Shown here: one piece after another, positions 7,800 through 14,718 of the stretch
Position numbering within the stretch: the first letter of the stretch is position 1
How the letters are laid out: the number at the start of each line of letters is the position of its first letter
Origin: Lachnospiraceae bacterium
Lineage (GTDB): Bacteria > Bacillota > Clostridia > Lachnospirales > Lachnospiraceae
Direction: 5' to 3'
NCBI GenBank assembly: GCA_029068665.1
Contig: JAIECC010000389.1
Location: 1 to 14,849, forward strand
DNA: 14,849 nt
Notes under the pieces: generated by a model
What the model was told of the DNA's origin: nothing
The model's input: the letters and a program-made list of their open reading frames with translations, nothing else
Databases searched by the model: none
Program-made: the position numbers and the translations under genes

Positions 7800-8499
7800 A
7801 AAAATGAAACGAACCGGTTTTTTTCCTGCCTTTCTGGGCGGCGGCATACTGGCTGCCATCATCCCTGCAGCGGAACTCTTCTTTCGACGGGATAGTTATA
7901 CAACAGGTGACGAATCTTCTCTTTCCATGGTTCTTGGCTCTAACTGGCAGATGATGGCCATGCTGAATATTCTGCTGATTGTATCCGGTGCATGCATTAT
8001 GTACCATACAGAATACACAGATAGGGGATACGATAAAATGCGGTGCCTGCCCATAAAAGAATCTGCAATTTTTTTGAAAAAAGTGATTGTTATGACAGGA
8101 ATGTGCAGCTTGATTTTTATAATCGAAGCCGCTGCTGCTGCACTTTGCATATCCCATTGGTTTGCATTTTATCCGGGCTTTTCAGAAGAGCTGCTAAAAA
8201 GCTTTGGTTACTTTTTCCTGCTAAGCCTGCCCGTAATCCTGACATCTCTACTCATCGCTTCTGCCTGCAGAAACATGTGGATTTCCCTTGGAATCGGAGT
8301 CATCTGTGTCTTTACGGCTACTCTGCTTCCTGCAAAAAGCTTTGTTCTGTCTCTGTTTCCTTTTGCACTGCCTTTTCAGACACTTGCCGGAACCACACAC
8401 CAAGAAATCTTGGGGTTTATGACTGCTTCTGTTTTAGAAACAATCATACTGGGAATTGCAGAGCTTATATACTTAAAAATCAGGAGGTCCTTACTATGA
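7777..8499 (+). CDS. ABC-2 type permease, lantibiotic immunity (LanE/MutE/CprB-like)
   Basis: This is a 240-residue permease with about six membrane segments. The beginning EYKKMKRTGFF and the cytoplasmic motif HTEYTDRGYDKMRCLPIK after the second segment are typical of the short permeases paired with LanF ATPases. I prefer ATG 7777 over ATG 7771, because AAAGGGGTG is 9 bases from the former and 3 from the latter. The start lies inside the end of the ATPase gene and the stop overlaps the next start (ATGA at 8496-8499), which points to translational coupling. It should form the membrane channel together with the following permease. Its role as a resistance rather than a producer-immunity protein is inferred from the lack of a lantibiotic gene nearby. 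Confidence 0.86.
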   Translation: MSLALEYKKMKRTGFFPAFLGGGILAAIIPAAELFFRRDSYTTGDESSLSMVLGSNWQMMAMLNILLIVSGACIMYHTEYTDRGYDKMRCLPIKESAIFLKKVIVMTGMCSLIFIIEAAAAALCISHWFAFYPGFSEELLKSFGYFFLLSLPVILTSLLIASACRNMWISLGIGVICVFTATLLPAKSFVLSLFPFALPFQTLAGTTHQEILGFMTASVLETIILGIAELIYLKIRRSLL

Positions 8500-9263
8500 A
8501 CTTTTTATCACTGATTGGAATTGAAACAAAAAAAATACATCGTTCCTGCATATTATGGATTCTGCTTGTGGCTACAGTTATTCTCTGGCTGCCTTCCATC
8601 TTCAATGCTCATCTCAACTTTGAAATGCAGGCGGAAGGAATCTCACCGGAGCATAATTTCTTCATTCAGGGATTTCTGGGGATGGCATGGTTCATGTATC
8701 CTGCCAGTATGGTAGTCAGTACCGTACTACTCAATCAGACGGAACGAAGTAATAACGGCATTTTAAAAATGCTTGCCCTGCCCCTTAGTACCGTAAAGTT
8801 CTGTCTGGCAAAGTTCATTGTGCTTTTATTTCTGGCAGCGGTCCAGATTCTTATGACTATAGGAATGTACTTCATCAGTGCTGTCATTGTAACCCGGACA
8901 CAAAATTATGCTTTCCTGCTTTCTCCAATATTTGTTTTCCGGGAAGCCGCTTTAATTTACCTGTCCTCCATTCCCATGCTTGCCTTTTTCTATATGCTGC
9001 CCGTCTGCATTCAGACACCTATTTTTTCCGTAGGAATCGGTTTGGCCTCTATTGTACCTTCGGTACTGATGATCAATACCAGAGCCTGGTTCCTATACCC
9101 CATGTCCTACCCCTTCTATTATATAACCTCCGAATATGGAAAGCTGGCATTCAGGCTGGATACCTTTAACGTAGCACTGGTTCCATGGCTTCCCGTAGCG
9201 ACAGTACTGACTCTGGTATGCATGACAGCATCCTGTTTTCGGTTTGGTCGGTTGAAATCTTAG
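8496..9263 (+). CDS. ABC-2 type permease, lantibiotic immunity (LanG/MutG/CprC-like)
   Basis: This is a 255-residue membrane protein with about six hydrophobic segments. The N-terminus IETKKIHRSCILWILL and the loop QTERSNNGILKMLALPLS parallel the first permease, as expected for a diverged pair of half-channels. The ATG at 8496 overlaps the previous stop by four bases and has CAGGAGGTCC before it. The same frame is open upstream for 151 further codons, but that stretch lies over the first permease gene and is only an out-of-frame shadow. It is the last gene of the ATPase-permease-permease operon; a weak terminator-like hairpin follows about 75 bases after the stop. Confidence 0.86.
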   Translation: MNFLSLIGIETKKIHRSCILWILLVATVILWLPSIFNAHLNFEMQAEGISPEHNFFIQGFLGMAWFMYPASMVVSTVLLNQTERSNNGILKMLALPLSTVKFCLAKFIVLLFLAAVQILMTIGMYFISAVIVTRTQNYAFLLSPIFVFREAALIYLSSIPMLAFFYMLPVCIQTPIFSVGIGLASIVPSVLMINTRAWFLYPMSYPFYYITSEYGKLAFRLDTFNVALVPWLPVATVLTLVCMTASCFRFGRLKS

Positions 9264-9300
9264 ACCATATATTTACCGGAATATCTGACAGGACTTACAA

Positions 9301-9333
9301 AAATGTCACATCAAATATCAAAATGTCATATCA
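9301..9333 (+). repeat. Direct repeat AAATGTCAYATCA x2 upstream of the small membrane protein
   Basis: AAATGTCACATCA (9301-9313) and AAATGTCATATCA (9321-9333) differ at one base and are spaced exactly 20 bases apart, about two helical turns. They lie between the transporter operon and the small membrane protein gene. They could be a binding site for a regulator. They do not match the ATGTAAGGT repeats of the transporter promoter beyond ATGT, so a different protein would be expected. Confidence 0.4.
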
Positions 9334-9337
9334 TTCG

Positions 9338-9362
9338 ATGGTTTACACAAAAACCATTTTTT
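9338..9362 (+). terminator. Possible terminator or attenuator after the transporter operon
   Basis: ATGGTTT (9338-9344) pairs with AAACCAT (9351-9357) around ACACAA and runs directly into six T residues. The stem is short (7 pairs) and AT-rich, so efficiency would be modest. It lies 15 bases before the AAAGGAGGT site of the next small gene, so it could end the ABC operon or act as an attenuator for that gene. A -10-like TATACT (9362-9367) follows immediately, without a good -35. Confidence 0.45.
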
Positions 9363-9391
9363 ATACTAAATTTATCAAAGGAGGTCGTTTT

Positions 9392-9676
9392 ATGAAACAC
9401 AAACTATTCACTATAATTTCAATTTTAATGGTACTGATTCCCTGGAGTATACTGCCCTTAAGGAGCTTTTCCTGGGCTCTGGAATCTCCCACAGCTGAAA
9501 TCATGATTTTCAGCTATGCGGTTTTTATGATACTGAGCGGCATCTTCACCATCCTTGCCTACTGCAAGGGAAAGGTGCAGAATGTCTTTATGAAAATTTG
9601 TCTGATTATCAACAGCATATATGCATTCTTTGGTGTAATTGCCATTGGGATGATGGTGCTTCCGGCTGCAATGTAG
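9392..9676 (+). CDS. Small three-helix membrane protein of unknown function
   Basis: This is a 94-residue protein with three predicted membrane segments (about 5-26, 37-58 and 68-90), a basic N-terminus and a short basic loop (CKGKVQN) between the second and third segments. AAAGGAGGT (9377-9385) precedes ATG 9392 by 6 bases, one of the strongest ribosome binding sites in the window, which supports a real gene. It is codirectional with the LanFEG-type transporter 128 bases upstream, but repeats and a hairpin lie between them, so it may be separately controlled. I do not recognise the family. An accessory role in peptide resistance is suggested only by position. Confidence 0.75.
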   Translation: MKHKLFTIISILMVLIPWSILPLRSFSWALESPTAEIMIFSYAVFMILSGIFTILAYCKGKVQNVFMKICLIINSIYAFFGVIAIGMMVLPAAM

Positions 9677-9679
9677 CCC

Positions 9680-9715
9680 AGCTATATCTGATAGCTGAGA
9701 TTATCAGTTTTTATT
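9680..9715 (+). terminator. Terminator with overlapping alternative hairpins
   Basis: CTGATA (9688-9693) pairs with TATCAG (9702-9707), followed by TTTTTATTT on the + strand. A competing hairpin AGCTAT/ATAGCT (9680-9685 and 9691-9696) shares bases 9691-9693, so the two cannot form together. The stop codon of the convergent acyltransferase gene (9715-9717) lies at the end of the T tract. The - strand lacks a T tract, so no terminator is evident for the leftward genes. Confidence 0.6.
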
Positions 9716-10752
9716 TATGTGTCAGATGTTTCCTTTTTCAACTTCTGAAATGGTATCATGGTCAGCAGATAGGCTGCTGCAAAAGAGCATATCGTAACCA
9801 GGATAAAGTGTACCAGGCTTTGATCCACCAGCAGCCTAGTCATTTTCGTGATCTTCCCTACAAGACGAATTGCAACAATCATGGCAGGATGAATAATGTA
9901 AACAATCAAAGCAATTCGATTCAGCCGCTTTCCTCCCTGGATTTCCCAGTGAAGCATGAGGGAGAATAAAAATACCATAACTACAGGAAGCAGAATATAC
10001 ATACTGTCATGCCGCTGCCACTTCAGGAAATGCAGCCCGATTCCTTCTTCAAAGAGAAGAACACCGGAAATCACCAGTCCCATAATGGCCTGCTCTTTTT
10101 TCAATCTGCTTCTCCGCCCTTCCTGCTTTCCCAGATAATAGCCCAGCATCAGGAACAGGGGAACAAAAAACAATCCATTTCTGGTATATTCTGAAATCGA
10201 AAATATGCCATCGTACAGCTTTTGCAGCCAGGGAATCATTGCCACAACTCCATAATAGCTGTCTCCCAACAGTCCAAACAGATATAAAACAAAGCTAATG
10301 ATAAATACCGTCCAGTCCCTGCAATACTGCAGCAACAGACCAACGATAAATAATCCGGTTATGGCAGCGGGCAAATACCAAAGATGATAAAAGGTTCCAT
10401 TAATTAAAATATCCTTAATCAGATTCCCAATGGAGAAATCATCTTGAAAGTATCCGCTGTAAATCATAATTGGAAGATACAGCACGATGGAAATCAGATA
10501 AAGCTTAGCCAGATGTCCGATTTGCCGATATAACCGTTTAGAATCACCATTCTCCCCCTGTATCTCCGGCAGCAGAAAGAATCCGCTTACCATCAGGAAG
10601 AACGGAACCGCAACTCTGGCAATAATCCTTGTCAACAAAAAATCCGGAAATTCTCCAAAACTAAGCAAGGGAGAAGTATGAATTGTAATAACCAGAACCG
10701 CACTCACAATCCGAAACCAGTCCAAGCCACCATATTTTCTCTTCTTACCCAT
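9715..10752 (-). CDS. Acyltransferase-3 family membrane protein, VanT N-terminal-domain-like
   Basis: This is a 345-residue integral membrane protein with about ten hydrophobic segments. The start GGLDWFRIVSAVLVITIHTSPL with His25, then TRIIARVAVPFFLMVSGFF, is the acyltransferase-3 pattern. It closely resembles the membrane half of VanT, the serine racemase of VanG/VanC/VanE-type vancomycin-resistance operons. VanT proteins have about 350 further residues forming an alanine-racemase-like PLP domain. Here the protein stops after the last membrane segment and that half is absent. AGGAGG precedes ATG 10752. It lies 16 bases after the VanG-like ligase stop, so the two genes are co-transcribed, which supports a linked cell-wall role. 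Its reaction (acyl transfer, D-Ser transport or another role) cannot be decided from sequence. A general O-acetyltransferase remains possible. Confidence 0.82.
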   Translation of the reverse strand: MGKKRKYGGLDWFRIVSAVLVITIHTSPLLSFGEFPDFLLTRIIARVAVPFFLMVSGFFLLPEIQGENGDSKRLYRQIGHLAKLYLISIVLYLPIMIYSGYFQDDFSIGNLIKDILINGTFYHLWYLPAAITGLFIVGLLLQYCRDWTVFIISFVLYLFGLLGDSYYGVVAMIPWLQKLYDGIFSISEYTRNGLFFVPLFLMLGYYLGKQEGRRSRLKKEQAIMGLVISGVLLFEEGIGLHFLKWQRHDSMYILLPVVMVFLFSLMLHWEIQGGKRLNRIALIVYIIHPAMIVAIRLVGKITKMTRLLVDQSLVHFILVTICSFAAAYLLTMIPFQKLKKETSDT

Positions 10753-10768
10753 AGTGCCTCCTAAATCA

Positions 10769-11827
10769 TTATTTTCCCTGCTCCTCCAGTGCTTCCCGGA
10801 CTAATTCATCCAGTACCTCTTGAAAGGACATACCATATGCTTTCATCATGCTTGGATAACGGCTGTGGGATGTAAAGCCCGGTATGGTATTGATTTCATT
10901 AAATACGATTTCACCTGCCGGTGTTAAGAACATATCTACTCGTGCCATTCCCTCACATTCCAGTGCCCGGTACAATACCTTAGCCGTAGCTTTGATTTCC
11001 TGTGCCTTTTCAGGGGCAATTCTTGCCGGAACATGAATCTTCGATGTTTCCAGTGTATACTTCTCATGAAAATCAAACACATCGGAATGCAGCTCGATTT
11101 CATCCACTTCACCAACTGTCAGTTCTTTATTTCCTAAAACGGCACAGCCAACCTCAAAGCCTTCTACCATGTCTTCGATTACCACCTTCGTGTCATGGGT
11201 AAATGCCTCCTGAATGGCAGCTTCCAGATCTGCCTCCTGCTTTACTTTGGTAATTCCATAAGAAGAACCGGCTCTTGACGGCTTTACAAAAACCGGATAG
11301 TTCAGATTTCTGCACCGCTCCTTCTGCTCTTCCTTCGTCATGTAGGACTTAAGCACTACGAATTCCGGTACAGACACACCGGCAGCTTTTGCCACCACAT
11401 GGGCAATATCCTTATCCATACAAAGGGCAGAGCTCAAAGTCCCGTCACCCACATATGGTATACCTGCAAGATCGCACAATCCCTGTACGGTTCCATCTTC
11501 TCCATTTTTTCCATGAAGTACCGGAAAAACCACATCTACCCGCTCTGTCTCCATGGTGCCGTCTTCCTGAAGCATTCCAATACCATGAATATTCTTATCC
11601 GGCAGAATAAATGCCTGTCTGCAATCCGTTCCCTGCCAGTTGTCCTCCGGCACCTGCTTGATATCTCCATAATACCGGAACCAGTTACCTTCCTTGGTAA
11701 TACCCATAGGTATCAATTCATAGCGCTCCGGATTCAATGCTTCCATTACAGAATAAGAAGACTGTAATGATACACTATATTCTGTAGAACAACCTCCAAA
11801 CAATACAACTATTTTAATACGATTCAT
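10769..11827 (-). CDS. VanG-like D-alanine-D-serine / D-alanine-D-alanine ligase
   Basis: This is a 352-residue ATP-grasp ligase that joins two D-amino acids to make the terminal dipeptide of peptidoglycan precursors. Motifs in order are LFGGCSTEYSVS with Glu16, FPVLHGKNGEDGTVQG (101-116), VKPSRAGSSYG (181-191), an omega loop FDFHEKYTLETSKIHVPA (251-268), RVDMF (296-300) and the metal site FNEINTIPGFTSHSRYP (309-325). The omega loop and the HGKNGEDGT and SHSRYP blocks are very close to what I remember of VanG, a D-Ala-D-Ser ligase. Housekeeping Ddl usually differs in this loop. I prefer ATG 11827, 8 bases after GGAGG, over GTG 11842, which overlaps that site. No VanXY peptidase or racemase domain is present, so full vancomycin resistance is not supported here. 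It may instead be a native ligase of VanG type. It has its own promoter. Confidence 0.88.
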   Translation of the reverse strand: MNRIKIVVLFGGCSTEYSVSLQSSYSVMEALNPERYELIPMGITKEGNWFRYYGDIKQVPEDNWQGTDCRQAFILPDKNIHGIGMLQEDGTMETERVDVVFPVLHGKNGEDGTVQGLCDLAGIPYVGDGTLSSALCMDKDIAHVVAKAAGVSVPEFVVLKSYMTKEEQKERCRNLNYPVFVKPSRAGSSYGITKVKQEADLEAAIQEAFTHDTKVVIEDMVEGFEVGCAVLGNKELTVGEVDEIELHSDVFDFHEKYTLETSKIHVPARIAPEKAQEIKATAKVLYRALECEGMARVDMFLTPAGEIVFNEINTIPGFTSHSRYPSMMKAYGMSFQEVLDELVREALEEQGK

Positions 11828-11858
11828 CTTTTTTTCCTCCACACTAATCGTTTCTTTC

Positions 11859-11884
11859 CTGTCCGAATTTCCATATAGGGACAG
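11859..11884 (-). other. Small inverted repeat in the ligase leader
   Basis: CTGTCC (11859-11864) and GGACAG (11879-11884) are perfect inverted repeats around 14 bases, within the roughly 85-base leader of the VanG-like ligase. It could be an RNA hairpin or an operator. The arms are only 6 bases, so chance is possible. Confidence 0.3.
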
Positions 11885-11919
11885 TTTATAATCCGTGTTA
11901 TCTTTAAAATCCCTACCCT

Positions 11920-11948
11920 AGTATAATAGATAAAAGGGAAATTGTCAT
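11920..11948 (-). promoter_or_regulatory. Promoter for the VanG-like ligase and acyltransferase genes
   Basis: On the - strand ATGACA (11948-11943) and TATACT (11925-11920) are separated by exactly 17 bases, a near-consensus housekeeping promoter. The -35 begins about 17 bases after the stop of the upstream GTPase-nuclease gene, and no terminator lies between. The leader to ATG 11827 would be about 85 bases. Confidence 0.6.
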
Positions 11949-11964
11949 GGATTTCTTCTGAAAG

Positions 11965-14631
11965 TCACATAAATTTCTCTCTTATTTCCTGCTCCGTCCT
12001 CTGAATCTCCTCCCATAAGCCTCTGGCAGACAGTCGTCTTGCACCTGCTCCGTAGATAATTAACTGCTCCAATCCATCGGAAGTAGCCACCGTTACATCA
12101 TACTTTCTCCCCATATCATGCACCAGCTTCTCAATATACTGGTCTGCTGTCTCTGCCTCCTTCGTATAGACCACATGAATATTGTGGTATTGTATCAATT
12201 CTCCCGGATTCCCCGGCACCTTATAGGCATCAAATACCAGTATCAGATTCATGTTTCGATATCCCTGATAATTACAAAGGATATCCATCAGCCTGCCCCG
12301 TGCCGCCTCCAGATTTGACTTGGATAATTCATTCAGCTCTTCCCAGGCAAATATAATATTATAACCGTCTACCAGAAGGAATTCTTCCTTTCGCTCCGGC
12401 TGTCGTACTTTTTTGTGATACTTTGACTCTTCCTGCCGGATAGACCTGTCCGCCTCATAGCCTTCATTTCCATAGGCTTCATTCTCATAATCATTATCAT
12501 AATCCTGTTTGCCATGGCTTCTCTGCTTGCCACTGCCATAGGTTCGCTCAAAGATTGCCTTCAGTTCATCCTCATCTGCCATGAATCCGGATACAGATGT
12601 CCTTCCACTCTGCCGATATCCGGTTTTACCATTCCCTCTCATATCGTCTGAATCCAAAGCATCCGAATTTTCTTCTATGTGCAAGCCGGACTCCACATGC
12701 ATATAATCCTCCACCTGATTCCATGGCACGATAAATCCTGCACCGTGGGCACAGAATACGGAACCAGTGGGATTCTCCACATCGCCTTCCGGATCATAAC
12801 CGTATTGTTCTATGATTTCCTCTGCATTATGGCAAGGCATATATCCCTTTAAGGAGCAAAATAATTTACCACAGCCCCTGGTATATGCGTTCACCTCCGA
12901 CTGATATCCGGACATGGTTGATACGGGAGCACTTCCGGTTATGACTGCCAGCTCTCCCTCCATCTCCGGGGGCTGACAGCTTCCATACATCCGCTGTATA
13001 TCTGCCATGGCACGTCCGGAATTCTCCATAGGTACCTCCAGCCGAAACTCATATACCGGCTCCAAAAGCACACAGTCTGCCTTTCGAAGGCCCTGCCGTA
13101 CTGCCCGATAGGTTGCCTGACGGAAATCTCCCCCTTCTGTATGCTTCTGGTGTGCCCGGCCTGCTGCCAGGGTAATCTTCATATCCGTAATCTCTGAACC
13201 GGTCAGTACTCCGGGGTGCTTCCTTTCCTCCAGATGGGTTAAAATCAGCCGCTGCCAGTTGCGGTTCAGCATATCTTCACTGCATTGTGATTCAAACTGT
13301 AAGCCACTGCCCGGTTCTCCCGGTTCCATCAGCAAATGTACCTCTGCATAATGCCGCAATGGTTCAAAATGTCCCACTCCTTCTACCGGTCCTGCTATGG
13401 TTTCTTTATATACCAGACTGCCCTGTCCAAAGGTTACTTCCAGCCCAAACCGTTCCTGTATCATCCCTTTTAGAATCTCCAGTTCAACCTCTCCCATGAC
13501 CTGAACATGAATCTCACTGCTGCCTTCCTGCCACTCCATACGCAGAAGAGGATTTTCCTCCTCTAACTGCTGCAACTGCTTCCATGCCTTGTGTACATCA
13601 CACCCCTCAGGCAGCAGCACCTGATAATTCAATACCGGTTCTAAAACAGGCATCTGAGAATCCTTTTCCATCCCAAGACCTTCCCCACAATAGCTTTCCT
13701 CCAGTCCGGTTACTGCGCAAATGGTTCCTGCCTCCACCTGCATCTCCGTGCGGAAACCGGAACCGGAATAAATGCGAAGCTGATCTGCCTTTTCTTCTTT
13801 TCCGTGATGGGCAAGCAAGGTCTTAACTTTCAGGGAGCCACCGGTAATTTTCAAATGGGTTAACCGGTTTCCCTGTGCATCTCTGGAAATCTTATAGACT
13901 CTTGCGCCAAATTCCTCTCCGTACTCCGGGCATTGTACATACAGGGAAATCCCCTGAATCAGTGCTTCTACTCCCTCTAATTTCAAAGCAGAACCAAAGA
14001 AGCAGGGGAACACTTTACGCTTCTGTATTGCTTTTCGAATGGTGTCAATGGCTATGCTGTCTGCAGCAAGAAATTCTTCCATCATGGCTTCATCACACAT
14101 AGCCAGGGAATCCAAAAATTCCTCCGACAGTTTTTCTTCTGTATCCTCTCCTGCCGTCTGAGTAAAATCCAGGCAGCAATCATCCAGCAGACTCTGCAGT
14201 TCTGCTAATAATTTCTCCCGGTCCGTTCCCGGCTGGTCCATTTTATTGATAAACACAAATGTTGGTATCTCGTATTGCTTCAACAGCTTCCAGAGTGTCC
14301 GCGTATGCCCCTGCACACCATCTGCTCCGTTAATGACCAAAATGGCATAATCCAGCACCTGAAGGGTCCGCTCCATTTCCGCTGAAAAATCCACATGCCC
14401 CGGTGTATCCAGCAGGGTCACTTCCATATCACCCATGGTCAGTTCTGCCTGCTTGGAGAATATGGTAATCCCTCTTGCCCGTTCCATGGCATAGGTATCC
14501 AGGAATGCATCCTTATGATCCACTCTTCCTAAGGTACGGATACTGCCGCACAAATATAATAATCCTTCTGATAAGGTTGTCTTTCCGGCATCTACATGGG
14601 CAAGAATGCCAATCACTAATCGTTTTTTCAT
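11965..14631 (-). CDS. TetM-like ribosomal GTPase fused to a C-terminal Rae1/YacP-type NYN nuclease domain
   Basis: This is an 888-residue two-part protein. Residues 1 to about 645 follow the EF-G/TetM plan: G1 AHVDAGKTT (11-19), RGIT (53-56), DTPGHVD (75-81), NKMD (129-132) and GSAL (213-216), then domains II-III (HVQVMGEVELEILKGM, 375-390) and IV-V (VLLEPVYEFRLEVP from 521). Residues 651-745 are a charged, Gly/Tyr/Asn-rich linker with one ordered-looking patch (DEDELKAIFERTYG, 686-699). Residues 750-888 match Bacillus YacP/Rae1 block by block: FLLVDGYNII (751-760, Asp755), LVFDAYKVPG (798-807, Asp801), YTKEAETADQYIEKL (822-836), VATSDGLEQ (848-856) and GARRLSARGLW (863-873). Rae1 is an RNase that cuts mRNA in the ribosomal A site. 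The Ser-Pro-Val loop with which TetM ejects tetracycline is replaced (HQKHTEGGDFR, 494-504), so tetracycline resistance is doubtful. ATG 14631 aligns with TetM starts; TTG 14679 is an alternative. The ribosome binding site is weak (AAGAAG). Confidence 0.9.
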   Translation of the reverse strand: MKKRLVIGILAHVDAGKTTLSEGLLYLCGSIRTLGRVDHKDAFLDTYAMERARGITIFSKQAELTMGDMEVTLLDTPGHVDFSAEMERTLQVLDYAILVINGADGVQGHTRTLWKLLKQYEIPTFVFINKMDQPGTDREKLLAELQSLLDDCCLDFTQTAGEDTEEKLSEEFLDSLAMCDEAMMEEFLAADSIAIDTIRKAIQKRKVFPCFFGSALKLEGVEALIQGISLYVQCPEYGEEFGARVYKISRDAQGNRLTHLKITGGSLKVKTLLAHHGKEEKADQLRIYSGSGFRTEMQVEAGTICAVTGLEESYCGEGLGMEKDSQMPVLEPVLNYQVLLPEGCDVHKAWKQLQQLEEENPLLRMEWQEGSSEIHVQVMGEVELEILKGMIQERFGLEVTFGQGSLVYKETIAGPVEGVGHFEPLRHYAEVHLLMEPGEPGSGLQFESQCSEDMLNRNWQRLILTHLEERKHPGVLTGSEITDMKITLAAGRAHQKHTEGGDFRQATYRAVRQGLRKADCVLLEPVYEFRLEVPMENSGRAMADIQRMYGSCQPPEMEGELAVITGSAPVSTMSGYQSEVNAYTRGCGKLFCSLKGYMPCHNAEEIIEQYGYDPEGDVENPTGSVFCAHGAGFIVPWNQVEDYMHVESGLHIEENSDALDSDDMRGNGKTGYRQSGRTSVSGFMADEDELKAIFERTYGSGKQRSHGKQDYDNDYENEAYGNEGYEADRSIRQEESKYHKKVRQPERKEEFLLVDGYNIIFAWEELNELSKSNLEAARGRLMDILCNYQGYRNMNLILVFDAYKVPGNPGELIQYHNIHVVYTKEAETADQYIEKLVHDMGRKYDVTVATSDGLEQLIIYGAGARRLSARGLWEEIQRTEQEIREKFM

Positions 14632-14718
14632 ACTGTTTATTCTTCTTTTCTTTTGAGATAATATTCGTAGTGCTGCCAATCAATCTCAAAATCCACTACA
14701 CTCTACCGCAATCCAACA

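Noticed and set aside
8043..8495. Upstream extension of the second permease frame to ATG 8043.
   Set aside because: It lies fully over the first permease gene in another frame and has Cys/His/Arg-rich, shadow-like composition. ATG 8496 has a strong ribosome binding site and the ATGA overlap.
12369..12551. Met/Arg-rich open frame on the - strand.
   Set aside because: It is an out-of-frame shadow of the low-complexity linker of the fusion protein.
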